Positions 37,214 through 45,089 of a DNA stretch of 64,000 nt are shown here, one piece after another. Every line of letters starts with the position of its first letter. The first letter of the stretch is position 1. The position numbers and the translations under genes are program-made. The DNA comes from Candidatus Heimdallarchaeota archaeon (GTDB lineage Archaea > Asgardarchaeota > Heimdallarchaeia > Heimdallarchaeales > Heimdallarchaeaceae): positions 1 through 64,000 of the forward strand of contig JAHLWR010000006.1 of the NCBI GenBank assembly GCA_019057815.1, in the 5' to 3' direction. The notes under the pieces were generated by a model. The model ran no database searches, was not told where the DNA came from, and was given only the letters and a program-made list of their open reading frames with translations.

Positions 37214-38224
37214 ATGACTATTTTAATTACTGGAGCAACAGGACTTGTAGGTTTTCATATTGCTAAATTAATACGAACTCAAAAACCAGATATTTCAATT
37301 AAATGTCTTATTCGCTCTAATAAAGTACACAAGGATTTGTTAGGATTAGATATTGAAACTATAAGGGGTGATTTGTTAAATAAGGAATCTTTGAAATGCG
37401 CTTTATCAGGAGTGGAAACTGTGTATCATGCAGCTGCTGAAGTTAGGGAAAATGCGTCATCTGATGCTTATTACAGGACAAATGTAATTGGCACTCAGAA
37501 TTTAGTTGAATCATTTGTTGAAAATGATGGTAAGAAATTTCTGAATGTTAGTACTGCTGGTGTATATGGTTATCGTCTTCCAAATCTGCCGGTTAAAGAA
37601 GACTATTCAATAGAAATTAAACATCCCTACCATATAAGTAAATTAAAAGCTGAAAATGAGGTCTTCAAGAGTGCGAAGGAGTATGGTTTTTTTACAAGTG
37701 TTATCCGCCCTCCAATGATTGTGGGACCTGGAGACAGGCATGTTGCTCCAGCATTTTTTAAAATGGTAATAAGTCAAAAAACAATCCCCTTAATTAGTGG
37801 TGGTACAAAGTCTGTAATGTCTTTTGCTCACGTAGAAGATGTAGTACAGGCTTTAGTAGCTTGTGGAGAAACAAACAATGCTAGTGGCGAAGCATTTAAT
37901 GTATGTAGTTTCGCCGCAGCTCCAAAAGAGATTTTTGATACAGTTGGTAATGTCTGTGGTGTGATGCCAAAATATCTTAAAATAGGTTACTCAACAGCTT
38001 ATGCTCTTGGTATCCTTAGTGAGTTTTTAAGTAAAATTTCTGGAAAAAAGAATCCTAAGATAACTCGTAGAAGAGTTAAGCAATTAGGAAGCACTAGAAT
38101 GTATGATACTACTAAGATTGAAAAAGTTGTCAAATTCAAACCCAAATTTAACATGAAAAAAAGTCTTGAACATGCCTATCAATGGATGAAAGAGGAACAC
38201 TTAATTGAACAATGGAAGCAATAA
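37214..38224 (+). CDS. NAD-dependent epimerase/dehydratase (extended SDR)
   Basis: A 336-residue extended SDR. It has the Rossmann motif TGATGLVG (residues 5-12), Asp in the fourth strand (RGDLL), and catalytic Ser/Tyr/Lys in STAGVYG and YHISKLKAE (about 145-153). The sequence resembles 3-beta-hydroxysteroid dehydrogenase/isomerase-like and nucleoside-sugar epimerase members. The ATG at 37214 is chosen because ILITGATG should start close to the N-terminus; TTG 37205 is possible. Its end overlaps the downstream membrane protein gene by 20 bp, indicating an operon. With the following genes it may serve lipid or polyprenol-linked sugar metabolism. Confidence 0.86.
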   Translation: MTILITGATGLVGFHIAKLIRTQKPDISIKCLIRSNKVHKDLLGLDIETIRGDLLNKESLKCALSGVETVYHAAAEVRENASSDAYYRTNVIGTQNLVESFVENDGKKFLNVSTAGVYGYRLPNLPVKEDYSIEIKHPYHISKLKAENEVFKSAKEYGFFTSVIRPPMIVGPGDRHVAPAFFKMVISQKTIPLISGGTKSVMSFAHVEDVVQALVACGETNNASGEAFNVCSFAAAPKEIFDTVGNVCGVMPKYLKIGYSTAYALGILSEFLSKISGKKNPKITRRRVKQLGSTRMYDTTKIEKVVKFKPKFNMKKSLEHAYQWMKEEHLIEQWKQ

Positions 38225-39254
38225 AACATCTAAAATCAAGCTAATTCAGAAGATAATTGCGCCAATAATCACCGTGGGATTATTGACGTTTCTTATCTGG
38301 AAGTTTGAACCCAGAAAAATAGCTGGATCTATGAGTCAAGTTAATCTCTGGTATTTGTTAGGTTCATTTGGAATTGTGGTACTTATATTCCTTTTGAAGA
38401 CTCTTCGTTGGCATTATATTCTCAAAAGGCTGGATGTTAAAATAAAGTGGTATAAAACCCTCTGGTTGATTTTTATTGGGATGTTTGGTGCAGCGATTAC
38501 ACCCTCAAAAGTAGGTGATGTAATTAAAGCCCATTATCTCAGTAAATGGACAGGAAGAAGTGAAACTGACACATTTTTTAGTGCGGTTTTGGATAGACTA
38601 ACTGATTTAGCAGCTGTCGCGGTTTACTCATTAATAGCTATACCATTCTTCTTTGATCCCTTAGACAATGTAGTAAAATGGGCTGTTTTTGGTGGGATTC
38701 TAATTATAGCAGCATTAATTATTCTAATGTTTAACGATAAAATTGTAAAACTTATTGTTACTACATTAGCAAAAATGAAAAAACCAAAGAAAAAACAAAA
38801 ATCTGTTAAAGAAAGCGAAGGCGAACAATCACCAAAACCTTCAACAAATAGAGTTATAGACGAATATTACGCGAATCTTGTATTCTTTAGTAAAACTAAT
38901 TATATAATAATTTTTTCAATCTCATTTGTTATTTGGTTATTATTAGGTTTCCAAGCCAGTTTACTTCTCGTTGGTATGAGTTCAACAATAAAAATTGAAA
39001 GTGTTTTGTTAGTGATGACAGGAGTTGTTGCAGTAGCAGCTGTTGTTGCTCTAATTCCAATAAGCATCAGTGGTATAGGAATTAGAGATGCCACAATAGA
39101 ACTTCTAGCTGTTTTCAGTCTAGGAATTTTACCAGAAGTAGCAATAAGTGTTTCATTTATACAAACCATCTTAAATGTCTTCATACCCGCATTAATCGGC
39201 GGAGGCGTGCTTCTTTTCCTGAGACGGAAGAGAAGGAGGGCAAAAAATTCTTAG
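38205..39254 (+). CDS. LPG-synthase-type membrane protein (UPF0104/AglD-like)
   Basis: A 349-residue protein with about seven membrane helices (for example residues 15-33, 44-62, 80-95, 150-175, 225-250, 262-290, 305-335). The blocks KTLRWHYILKRL, TPSKVGDVIKAHYLSKWTG, DRLTDLAAVAVYS and the C-terminal LIPISISGIGIRDATIELL are typical of the family that includes AglD of haloarchaea and the membrane domain of bacterial lysylphosphatidylglycerol synthase. Such proteins act on or flip lipid-linked groups. A basic loop (KKPKKKQKSVKESEGEQ) lies on the cytoplasmic side. It is transcribed with the epimerase gene (20-bp overlap). Confidence 0.85.
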   Translation: MNNGSNKTSKIKLIQKIIAPIITVGLLTFLIWKFEPRKIAGSMSQVNLWYLLGSFGIVVLIFLLKTLRWHYILKRLDVKIKWYKTLWLIFIGMFGAAITPSKVGDVIKAHYLSKWTGRSETDTFFSAVLDRLTDLAAVAVYSLIAIPFFFDPLDNVVKWAVFGGILIIAALIILMFNDKIVKLIVTTLAKMKKPKKKQKSVKESEGEQSPKPSTNRVIDEYYANLVFFSKTNYIIIFSISFVIWLLLGFQASLLLVGMSSTIKIESVLLVMTGVVAVAAVVALIPISISGIGIRDATIELLAVFSLGILPEVAISVSFIQTILNVFIPALIGGGVLLFLRRKRRRAKNS

Positions 39255-39259
39255 ATTAT

Positions 39260-40207
39260 TTAATCTTTTTCTATTTCTTCATGTATTTTTTTAATGTTAT
39301 AAACTGAAGATGGTTTGATGTTTTGTCTTGCACTAAGTTCAGCTAAAAACCCTGTCAATATAAACTGAAATCCTGCTATTCCAAGAAGCATGGTTAACAG
39401 TAATAAAGGACGAGTACCTATATCTTGATTATATACAAATTTCTCAATAAGTAAGTATATTCCAAGACCTAGGGCAATAAATAGAAAAAGTGAACCGATT
39501 TTTGAGAATAGTTTGATAGGTCGTTGACTATAATTAAAAAGGAATCTTAAAGTAATTAAATCAGTAAAACCTGCGAATAATCTCTGAAAACCATATTTTG
39601 TTTTTCCTCTAGTACGAGGTCGATGATTGACTTTGACTTCTGTGATTTTAAAACCTTTATGTGAAAGAATTGCAGGAAGATATCTATGTTCACCACTTAC
39701 TAAAACTAAGTTAATTACAGCTTCACTCCTGTAAGCGCGGAAAGTGCAACCACTGTCGTGTATTGATAGTCGGTTAAGGCGTCTATTGAGAAAATTTGAA
39801 ATTTTGGATGGAATTGATTTCAGAATGAAAGAGTCATTCCTCTTAAATCTCCAACCACAAACTACGTCAAAATCGTCTGTAAGCGCGGAAAGCAATATAG
39901 GGATATCATTAGGGTCGTTCTGACCATCTCCGTCTAAAGAAATAATAATGTCTCCCTTTGCAGAATGGAAACCAGCTACAAGTGCAGCTGTTTGACCAAA
40001 ATTTTTTCGTAATTGAACTATTTTAAGATGCGAGTCCCTTCCTGTTAGTAGAGAGCATAACTGTGATAGAGTAGTATCAGTTGAGCCATCATCAACAAAA
40101 ATAATTTCGAAATATTGCTTCTGGGTGGTCATTACATGAACGATTTCGTTGTAGAGAGGAATAATATTCTCCTCTTCGTTATAAACAGGTACAACAACAG
40201 ATAACAT
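39260..40207 (-). CDS. GT2 glycosyltransferase, dolichol-phosphate sugar synthase type
   Basis: A 315-residue membrane glycosyltransferase. Motifs: VVPVYNEEENI at the N-terminus, FVDDGSTD (about 38-45), SLDGDGQNDP (DxD-like, about 86-95) and the C-terminal pair of membrane helices (about 225-245 and 258-285). The pattern is that of dolichol-phosphate mannose synthase and bacterial ArnC/GtrB. It probably loads a sugar onto a polyprenol phosphate for protein or lipid glycosylation. The start is set at ATG 40207, because GT2 domains begin with this strand; an upstream ATG at 40252 lies only 8 bp after the tRNA-Ala 3' end. Confidence 0.88.
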   Translation of the reverse strand: MLSVVVPVYNEEENIIPLYNEIVHVMTTQKQYFEIIFVDDGSTDTTLSQLCSLLTGRDSHLKIVQLRKNFGQTAALVAGFHSAKGDIIISLDGDGQNDPNDIPILLSALTDDFDVVCGWRFKRNDSFILKSIPSKISNFLNRRLNRLSIHDSGCTFRAYRSEAVINLVLVSGEHRYLPAILSHKGFKITEVKVNHRPRTRGKTKYGFQRLFAGFTDLITLRFLFNYSQRPIKLFSKIGSLFLFIALGLGIYLLIEKFVYNQDIGTRPLLLLTMLLGIAGFQFILTGFLAELSARQNIKPSSVYNIKKIHEEIEKD

Positions 40208-40260
40208 ATAATCAAAACTAGATTCATTTAAAGGAAAAAAAAGCTTTCTCAAGAAGAGTT

Positions 40261-40364
40261 TGGTGGACCGGTCGGGACTTGAACCCGAGGCCTCTTCGGA
40301 TCTTGAAATAAAGTGTTACTTTATATTTGCAAGCGAAGCGATCTTCCAGCTGATCTACCGGCCC
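40261..40364 (-). tRNA. tRNA-Ala (UGC) with 28-nt intron
   Basis: Acceptor GGGCCGG/CCGGTCC includes the G3-U70 pair that marks alanine tRNA; discriminator A and encoded CCA follow. Anticodon stem CTTCG/CGAAG; loop C-T-TGC-A, then the intron (40300-40327) and C38. The bulge-helix-bulge is clear: CTTG of the loop pairs with CAAG near the intron end, flanked by 3-nt bulges (CAA and ATC), and an internal stem ATAAAG/CTTTAT follows. Confidence 0.95.
40300..40327 (-). other. tRNA-Ala intron (BHB, position 37/38)
   Basis: 28-nt archaeal tRNA intron, inserted after base 37. Cleavage sites lie inside two 3-nt bulges bordering the 4-bp helix CTTG/CAAG, the substrate form for the archaeal splicing endonuclease. 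Confidence 0.9.
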
Positions 40365-40929
40365 TGTAAAACTTACATTATTCAATCGGGAGACCCTTTT
40401 TTTAAGATTTCTATATGCAAGAGTTCGTTTAGAACAGCATTTTACAGAAGTACACAATACATATTAGCGTTTGAATTGTTTTTTGAAAATCTCAAATCTT
40501 TTCCTTAATAAACTCGTTTTTTACTTATTTCATCCTTGCTTTATTGCTTTGAGTTGTTTTACAGCTATTTTGACCTGGTTATTTATTAGATTTAATATCA
40601 CATCGTAAAGATGGCATATCTACGACATTATTATCTTGGTATTACAAAACCCGACAAAAACACGTTCGAAAAACCGTGTTAGGCGCGCCATACTCACATT
40701 CTGAGTACAAAAACGCTTGAAACAGCCCATCCCCATTACTTCCAGTGGAAAGCGCGGTTTTTGGGGCTTAAAGGCTCTAATACCCGCGTTCTTGAGTTTC
40801 CTTCATTAAATGCTTTATTGCTAAAATTTCTAATGGAAAAGTAAAGCATTAAGTAAATATAATAGCTGAGTATTTAAGTAATGTTATCTTGCTATATATA
40901 GAGAAAACTGGAAGTAGTAAGTGAGGAAA
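40365..40929. other. Intergenic region
   Basis: 565 bp between tRNA-Ala and the 103-residue gene. It holds the stem-rich segment 40659-40770. The remainder is AT-rich with no coding sequence, and TATA-like elements occur near 40873 and 40895 before the following gene. Confidence 0.45.
40659..40770 (+). ncRNA. Candidate structured RNA
   Basis: Inside a 560-bp gap, this stretch is clearly richer in G and C than its surroundings and contains stems in series: AACACG/CGTGTT (40659-40664, 40675-40680), the palindrome GGCGCGCC (40682-40689), TACTCA/TGAGTA (40691-40696, 40702-40707), and an outer AAAAAC/GTTTTT (40709-40714, 40757-40762) enclosing TTCC/GGAA. No RNA family is recognised. The strand is a guess, since stems read on both strands. 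It does not look like tRNA or 5S RNA. Confidence 0.4.
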
Positions 40930-41241
40930 ATGGTAACGATAAACGAAGCACAAAGAAAACTGTTGGAACTGATAAATAGTAGAAATAGTGTTAAACAAAT
41001 GGATGTGTTGAGCATTCCAAAAACACCTAGCCGAATACTAGGTGAAAGAATGTTGAATGTGTTTGCAAATCAGATAATGGATGACTGTGTGGGATTAGAA
41101 TGTGATCCTGCAATAGAGGATGAACTGGTTGAAAGTTTGTTAAGCACACTAGCGCTTGCAGGAATAGTAGGAATAGACTTAGAAGGCAAAATTGATGAGA
41201 TACTAGGGTTAATGGAAATAGTCACAGCTGATAGTGCTTAG
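40930..41241 (+). CDS. 103-residue helical protein, unknown
   Basis: An acidic, helix-rich protein (EAQRKLLELINSRN, IEDELVESLLSTLALAGIVGIDLEGKIDEILGLMEIV) with two cysteines (DDCVGLECDPAIED). The ATG at 40930 has GTGAGG directly upstream, which makes it a better start than GTG 40921. No family is recognised. The final residues (LMEIVTADSA) show no membrane anchor. Confidence 0.6.
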   Translation: MVTINEAQRKLLELINSRNSVKQMDVLSIPKTPSRILGERMLNVFANQIMDDCVGLECDPAIEDELVESLLSTLALAGIVGIDLEGKIDEILGLMEIVTADSA

Positions 41242-41622
41242 ATAAAAATAGTTGTTCCTCTACTATAAGACAGTTTACCACAGGGCGGAGGTATTATTTG
41301 TATTTTTCGAGCGAAATTTATTAGTGATATCAGATATAAAAAATAAGAATAAAGGTGAGAACCATAGGAAGAGCTGTGGATGAGATTATTTTTCCTCCTT
41401 CCTTTCCATAATTTCCTGAAAGAAGATGGGAGAAGATGAAGAGTGAGATAGGGGGGTTTCTTGCTTCCCATCTCCCTTAAGGATAATGTTAATGGGCTTC
41501 TTATGTGAGAAACACTTTTTGTGATTCTCAAAGAATTTACAAAAGTTAAATATATAAAAGCCACAATTTTTCTTTTAAATGTTAGTGATGTATTGAGCTA
41601 AAAATAAATAATGAATAGAGAT
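41242..41622. other. Intergenic region with two inverted repeats
   Basis: 381 bp without convincing coding sequence. Inverted repeat 1 is AGATGGGA (41424-41431) / TCCCATCT (41466-41473). Inverted repeat 2 is TGAGAA-A-CAC (41506-41515), T5, GTG-A-TTCTCA (41521-41530), a 9-bp stem with one A-A mismatch. A TATA-like stretch follows near 41548. The second hairpin could terminate transcription or act in RNA, but no gene ends right beside it. Confidence 0.45.
41506..41530. repeat. Hairpin-forming inverted repeat
   Basis: Stem of six plus three base pairs with one A-A mismatch and a TTTTT loop, in an intergenic region. The purpose is unknown. Confidence 0.55.
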
Positions 41623-41814
41623 TCATTGTCTGGGGATTGCATTTCTTATTCTCTGCCTAAATGTTTCCTTATTTTTTATTTCATTTAAAGCCTCTGTTTC
41701 CTTTCTTTGTGTTTTTACACCCTTTTTTCTGATATTGTGTATTCTTGCATAAATGATGAAAAGAAAAATAATAATAACTGATGTAACAATTAAAATGATA
41801 GCTATTGGGTGCAT
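41623..41814 (-). CDS. 63-residue single-pass membrane protein, unknown
   Basis: One N-terminal membrane helix (residues 4-24, IAIILIVTSVIIIFLFIIYA) followed by a basic cytoplasmic tail (RIHNIRKKGVKTQRKETEALNEIKNK). The short length and lack of motif leave the function open. The composition contrast between helix and tail makes chance unlikely, but no homologue is recalled. Confidence 0.5.
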   Translation of the reverse strand: MHPIAIILIVTSVIIIFLFIIYARIHNIRKKGVKTQRKETEALNEIKNKETFRQRIRNAIPRQ

Positions 41815-41893
41815 TTTGTTATATATAATACAACTACTAATTATTTAAATATTTATATTTCTTGTATTAAAATGTTTGAATAAAGATATTTTG

Positions 41894-41990
41894 TGGAGCC
41901 CCGGGGGGGAATTGAACCCCCGACCATCTGATGTCTTGATATGAAAAAACACAATACAAGTCAGACGCTCTACCTCTGAGCCACCGAGGC
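41894..41990 (-). tRNA. tRNA-Thr (UGU) with 22-nt intron
   Basis: Acceptor GCCTCGG/CCGGGGC, discriminator T (as in archaeal threonine tRNAs), encoded CCA. Anticodon stem TCTGA/TCAGA; loop C-T-TGT-A, intron 41933-41954, then A38. CTTG of the loop pairs with CAAG near the intron end, with 3-nt bulges TAT and ACA. Confidence 0.93.
41933..41954 (-). other. tRNA-Thr intron (BHB, position 37/38)
   Basis: 22-nt intron with the 4-bp helix CTTG/CAAG between 3-nt bulges and a short internal stem TGTG/CATA. Confidence 0.88.
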
Positions 41991-42012
41991 TGTATTCTTT
42001 TTAATAAATTTT

Positions 42013-42108
42013 TGGCGCCACCCGCAGGACTTGAACCTGCGACCGTCCGGTTTCTGTGTACTGTTTTTTCTTAACAGCCGAACGCTCTACCGACTAAGCT
42101 AGGGTGGC
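42013..42108 (-). tRNA. tRNA-Asn (GUU) with 20-nt intron
   Basis: Acceptor GCCACCC/GGGTGGC, discriminator G as expected for asparagine, encoded CCA. Anticodon stem TTCGG/CCGGA; loop C-T-GTT-A, intron 42052-42071, then A38. CTGT of the loop pairs with ACAG near the intron end, with bulges TAA and AAA. Confidence 0.94.
42052..42071 (-). other. tRNA-Asn intron (BHB, position 37/38)
   Basis: 20-nt intron with the 4-bp helix CTGT/ACAG between 3-nt bulges. Confidence 0.88.
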
Positions 42109-42324
42109 TTGTTATTTTATTGCCGTTTCTTCTTTTTCCCTTTAACTTTTAAACCTTTTTTTCTTATGGTTTTACTTTTTCTACTCAGAAGTTACATTTA
42201 GCATTGTATGAATTTGATATTATATATTTAAAGAGCTTTATTCATAATGCAGATACAGTGCTCAGTTTTTGATATCGTGTGAAAGATTTTTGTAAGATAA
42301 GACATAGAAGAAATTTGGATTTGA

Positions 42325-43359
42325 ATGAAGGAAACACACAAAGTTAATGTCTTATGCATTTGGCAACCTAATGAACAACTGTTAAATTATCTGACGGATG
42401 GATTAGCAAAATATCCACAGGTAAATCTGATTATTCCACCTGATAGAGAAGAGGATTCATTTCTTGAACTTATCAAAGAATATAAACCAGAGATTATTAT
42501 GGGTTGGAGACCTACAAAGAGGTTATTAGAGGAAGCAAAGAATTTGAAATTGTTCATCAATCCAGGAGCTGGGGTTCAACATCTTATACCTCTGTTTAGT
42601 GAAGTCACAAAGGAAAGAGAAATAATTCTTGTAAATGGTCATGGTAATTCCTATTTTACGGCTCAACATGCTGTTGCCTTGTTGTTATCATTAACTAATA
42701 AGATAATATTACATCATAATTGGATGAAAGAAGGTTTGTGGAGACGTGGAGACAACTTTGCTGAGTCAACTCCACTATGTGGAAGAACAATAGGTTTACT
42801 TGGTTATGGAGCTGTTAACAAGAAAGTTCATCGTTTTCTCTCTAGTTTTGATGTAGATTTTAACATTTTTCGTAGAGATTGGAATAAGAAAGAAATTACT
42901 CTACCAACACAAGTTAAAACATTTGGTTACAATCAATTACATGAATTTTTGGAAGATGTTGATGTTTTGATTATAGCTGTACCTCTTACTTCAAAAACTG
43001 AAAGAATGATTAGAAGTAAAGAATTGGAGTTATTAGGAAAGAATGGATTGCTTGTCAATGTTGGGCGAGGTGCGGTAATTGATGAAGAGAGTCTGTTTGA
43101 GTCTCTTAAAGACAGAGTTATTGCAGGTGCAGCTATAGATGTATGGTATAATTATCAACCTGAACCTGCAGGAGATGGCAAGAAATATCCTACGAAATAT
43201 CCTTTTCATAAGATGGACAATGTAATTCTCTCACCTCACAGAGGAGCTTCTCCAATGGGTGATCTTAAGCGTTGGGATGAACAAATAGAAAATATTGCTC
43301 GCTTTGTAAGAGGAGAAAAAATATTTTTGAATGAAGTAGATGTAGAAGAAGAATATTAG
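42325..43359 (+). CDS. D-isomer-specific 2-hydroxyacid dehydrogenase
   Basis: A 344-residue NAD-dependent dehydrogenase. The cofactor motif is GLLGYGAVNKKVHRFL (about 155-170), the catalytic Arg lies in NVGRGAVIDEESL (about 245), and the catalytic His in LSPHRGAS (about 300). The region between them (AAIDVWYNYQPEP) contains the conserved acidic residue. The nucleotide-binding GYGAVN lacks the usual glycine after the second variable position and keeps Asn, as in some formate dehydrogenase-like and phosphoglycerate dehydrogenase-like members. The substrate is unknown. It stands alone after the tRNA pair. Confidence 0.88.
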   Translation: MKETHKVNVLCIWQPNEQLLNYLTDGLAKYPQVNLIIPPDREEDSFLELIKEYKPEIIMGWRPTKRLLEEAKNLKLFINPGAGVQHLIPLFSEVTKEREIILVNGHGNSYFTAQHAVALLLSLTNKIILHHNWMKEGLWRRGDNFAESTPLCGRTIGLLGYGAVNKKVHRFLSSFDVDFNIFRRDWNKKEITLPTQVKTFGYNQLHEFLEDVDVLIIAVPLTSKTERMIRSKELELLGKNGLLVNVGRGAVIDEESLFESLKDRVIAGAAIDVWYNYQPEPAGDGKKYPTKYPFHKMDNVILSPHRGASPMGDLKRWDEQIENIARFVRGEKIFLNEVDVEEEY

Positions 43360-43387
43360 GTAATCTTTAGCAGAAGAAAATCTAGAA

Positions 43388-43969
43388 TCATTGTTCTTCT
43401 TTTTTCTTCTTTGATTTCCTTTTAAACCTTTTAAAGAATGGAAATCCAAGGATGTAAATATAAAATTCGAAGAAAAATGACCCCTTTTCAGGTGGTAAAC
43501 CATGTAACCTGCTCTCAAAAGCATCAAAAGTGTTTCCTAATAGATTGCCAATTGTTATTATCTGAATGAATAGGATGATATCATTCGCTTTTTCCTCTCC
43601 GTAATGGGAAAAAAGTTTTTGGTAAGCTTCTTCAGATGGCAATCCTTCTGTTTCTGCATAACATTGTGCAAATGCAAGACCAACAACTTCATAGGGATCA
43701 CAAGAACTAAAATCATGGACCATAATTTCTTTTATCTCCTCATTAGTGCAACCTTGTTCAAGTGCTACTTTTGTATGAGCCCACTCACAATATACACACT
43801 CATTTACTGCGGTTACAGCTAGCATAATACGCTCTCGAAATTGAGCGCTAATTCTCCCAGAATCCATGGAATCGTGGATTCGTGAAGATTTTCGAAGTAA
43901 CCTTATTACATCTCGTGTAAAACCACGAAAGGTATAGCTGCGTTTTTTAAAATACTGAGTAGCTAGCAT
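43388..43969 (-). CDS. AhpD/carboxymuconolactone decarboxylase-like protein
   Basis: A 193-residue protein with the AhpD signature NECVYCEWAHTKVALEQG (about residues 54-71), a CxxC pair followed by His that can form a redox disulfide. It is likely a peroxidase-linked or disulfide-reductase helper. The C-terminus is basic (FKRFKRKSKKKKEEQ), with a hydrophobic aromatic stretch before it (FFFEFYIYILGF) that may associate with membrane. The start is set at ATG 43969; TTG 43993 is an alternative. It converges with the dehydrogenase. Confidence 0.8.
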   Translation of the reverse strand: MLATQYFKKRSYTFRGFTRDVIRLLRKSSRIHDSMDSGRISAQFRERIMLAVTAVNECVYCEWAHTKVALEQGCTNEEIKEIMVHDFSSCDPYEVVGLAFAQCYAETEGLPSEEAYQKLFSHYGEEKANDIILFIQIITIGNLLGNTFDAFESRLHGLPPEKGSFFFEFYIYILGFPFFKRFKRKSKKKKEEQ

Positions 43970-44043
43970 CAATTTTAGAAAGATGATACTCAATAAATAT
44001 GTTATCCTTAAGCAAAATAAAATAAGAAAAGGAACATAACTGT

Positions 44044-45087
44044 TTAGATTTCAGGGAAGAAACATGCACAATAATGATTAGGACGAATCTCATCTAGAGT
44101 TGGTGATTTTTGAGAACATATTTCTTGAGCTTTCCAGCATCTAGGATTAAATGGACAACCAGGTGGTGGATCTATCGGACTTGGTACATCTCCTTCTAGT
44201 AGTATTCTATCCATTTTAATTCTTGGATCTGGTCTTGGAATTGCTGAGAGAAGTGAAACAGTATAAGGATGAGCTGTTTTTCTAAATAGATCTCCCGTTG
44301 GCGAAAGTTCCATTATTTTACCTAAGTACATTACTGCTACACGATCGGAAACGTGTTTAATAACACTCAAATCATGAGCGATAAACATGAATGTGAGATT
44401 AAGCTCCTTCTGCAAGTCATGTAGTAGATTAAGGATTTGTGCTTGAACTGAAACGTCTAGTGCACTAACTGGTTCATCTAGTAACACTACTTCTGGGTGA
44501 ATAGCCAGTGCTCTAGCAATCCCTATTCTCTGTCTTTGCCCCCCAGAAAACTCATGGGGATATCTAAGTGCGTGATAATCCTCTAATCCTACTTTTGCTA
44601 GTATTTCAAGCACTCTTGATTCTTTTTCCTCATATAGCATGTCTGGGAAGTGTATGTCAAAAGGTTCCTTAATGATGTCAAGAACCATTTTTCTGGGATT
44701 AAGGCTTGAGTAAGGATCTTGAAAAACCATTTGTAATTGTCTCTTAATCACTAGTTCTTCTTCTTTTGTCATTGGTTGAAAGATATCTACACCTTTAAAA
44801 TAAACCGAACCTTCAGTAGGTTCTTCTAGCTTAACTGTTACTCTAGCTGTAGTGCTCTTACCACAGCCTGATTCTCCAACTAGTCCGAGAGTTTCTCCTT
44901 TGTTTATAAAGAGTTGAACACCGTCAACAGCTTTGATATTAGATATAACTTTGGAAAATAAGAGTGATTGTTGACTAACTGGGAACCATTTTTTAAGGTT
45001 GTTCAATTGAATGACTGGTTGCTTTTTAGAGTCCCAAGATGCAAATAAATCGATTGTTTCGTATTCTTCAAATACTGATGACGCCAT
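44044..45087 (-). CDS. oppF: Oligopeptide ABC transporter ATP-binding protein OppF
   Basis: A 347-residue ATPase of a peptide-type importer. It has Walker A GESGCGKST (about 73-81), Q-loop VFQDPYSSLNP, ABC signature LSGGQRQRIGIARALA, Walker B VVLLDEPVSALD and the switch HD in IAHDLSVIKH. The C-terminal oligopeptide/dipeptide domain contains GCPFNPRCWKAQEICSQKSP, whose cysteines can bind an Fe-S cluster in related proteins. Last gene of the opp operon, 2 bp after oppD. Confidence 0.93.
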   Translation of the reverse strand: MASSVFEEYETIDLFASWDSKKQPVIQLNNLKKWFPVSQQSLLFSKVISNIKAVDGVQLFINKGETLGLVGESGCGKSTTARVTVKLEEPTEGSVYFKGVDIFQPMTKEEELVIKRQLQMVFQDPYSSLNPRKMVLDIIKEPFDIHFPDMLYEEKESRVLEILAKVGLEDYHALRYPHEFSGGQRQRIGIARALAIHPEVVLLDEPVSALDVSVQAQILNLLHDLQKELNLTFMFIAHDLSVIKHVSDRVAVMYLGKIMELSPTGDLFRKTAHPYTVSLLSAIPRPDPRIKMDRILLEGDVPSPIDPPPGCPFNPRCWKAQEICSQKSPTLDEIRPNHYCACFFPEI

Positions 45088-45089
45088 TT

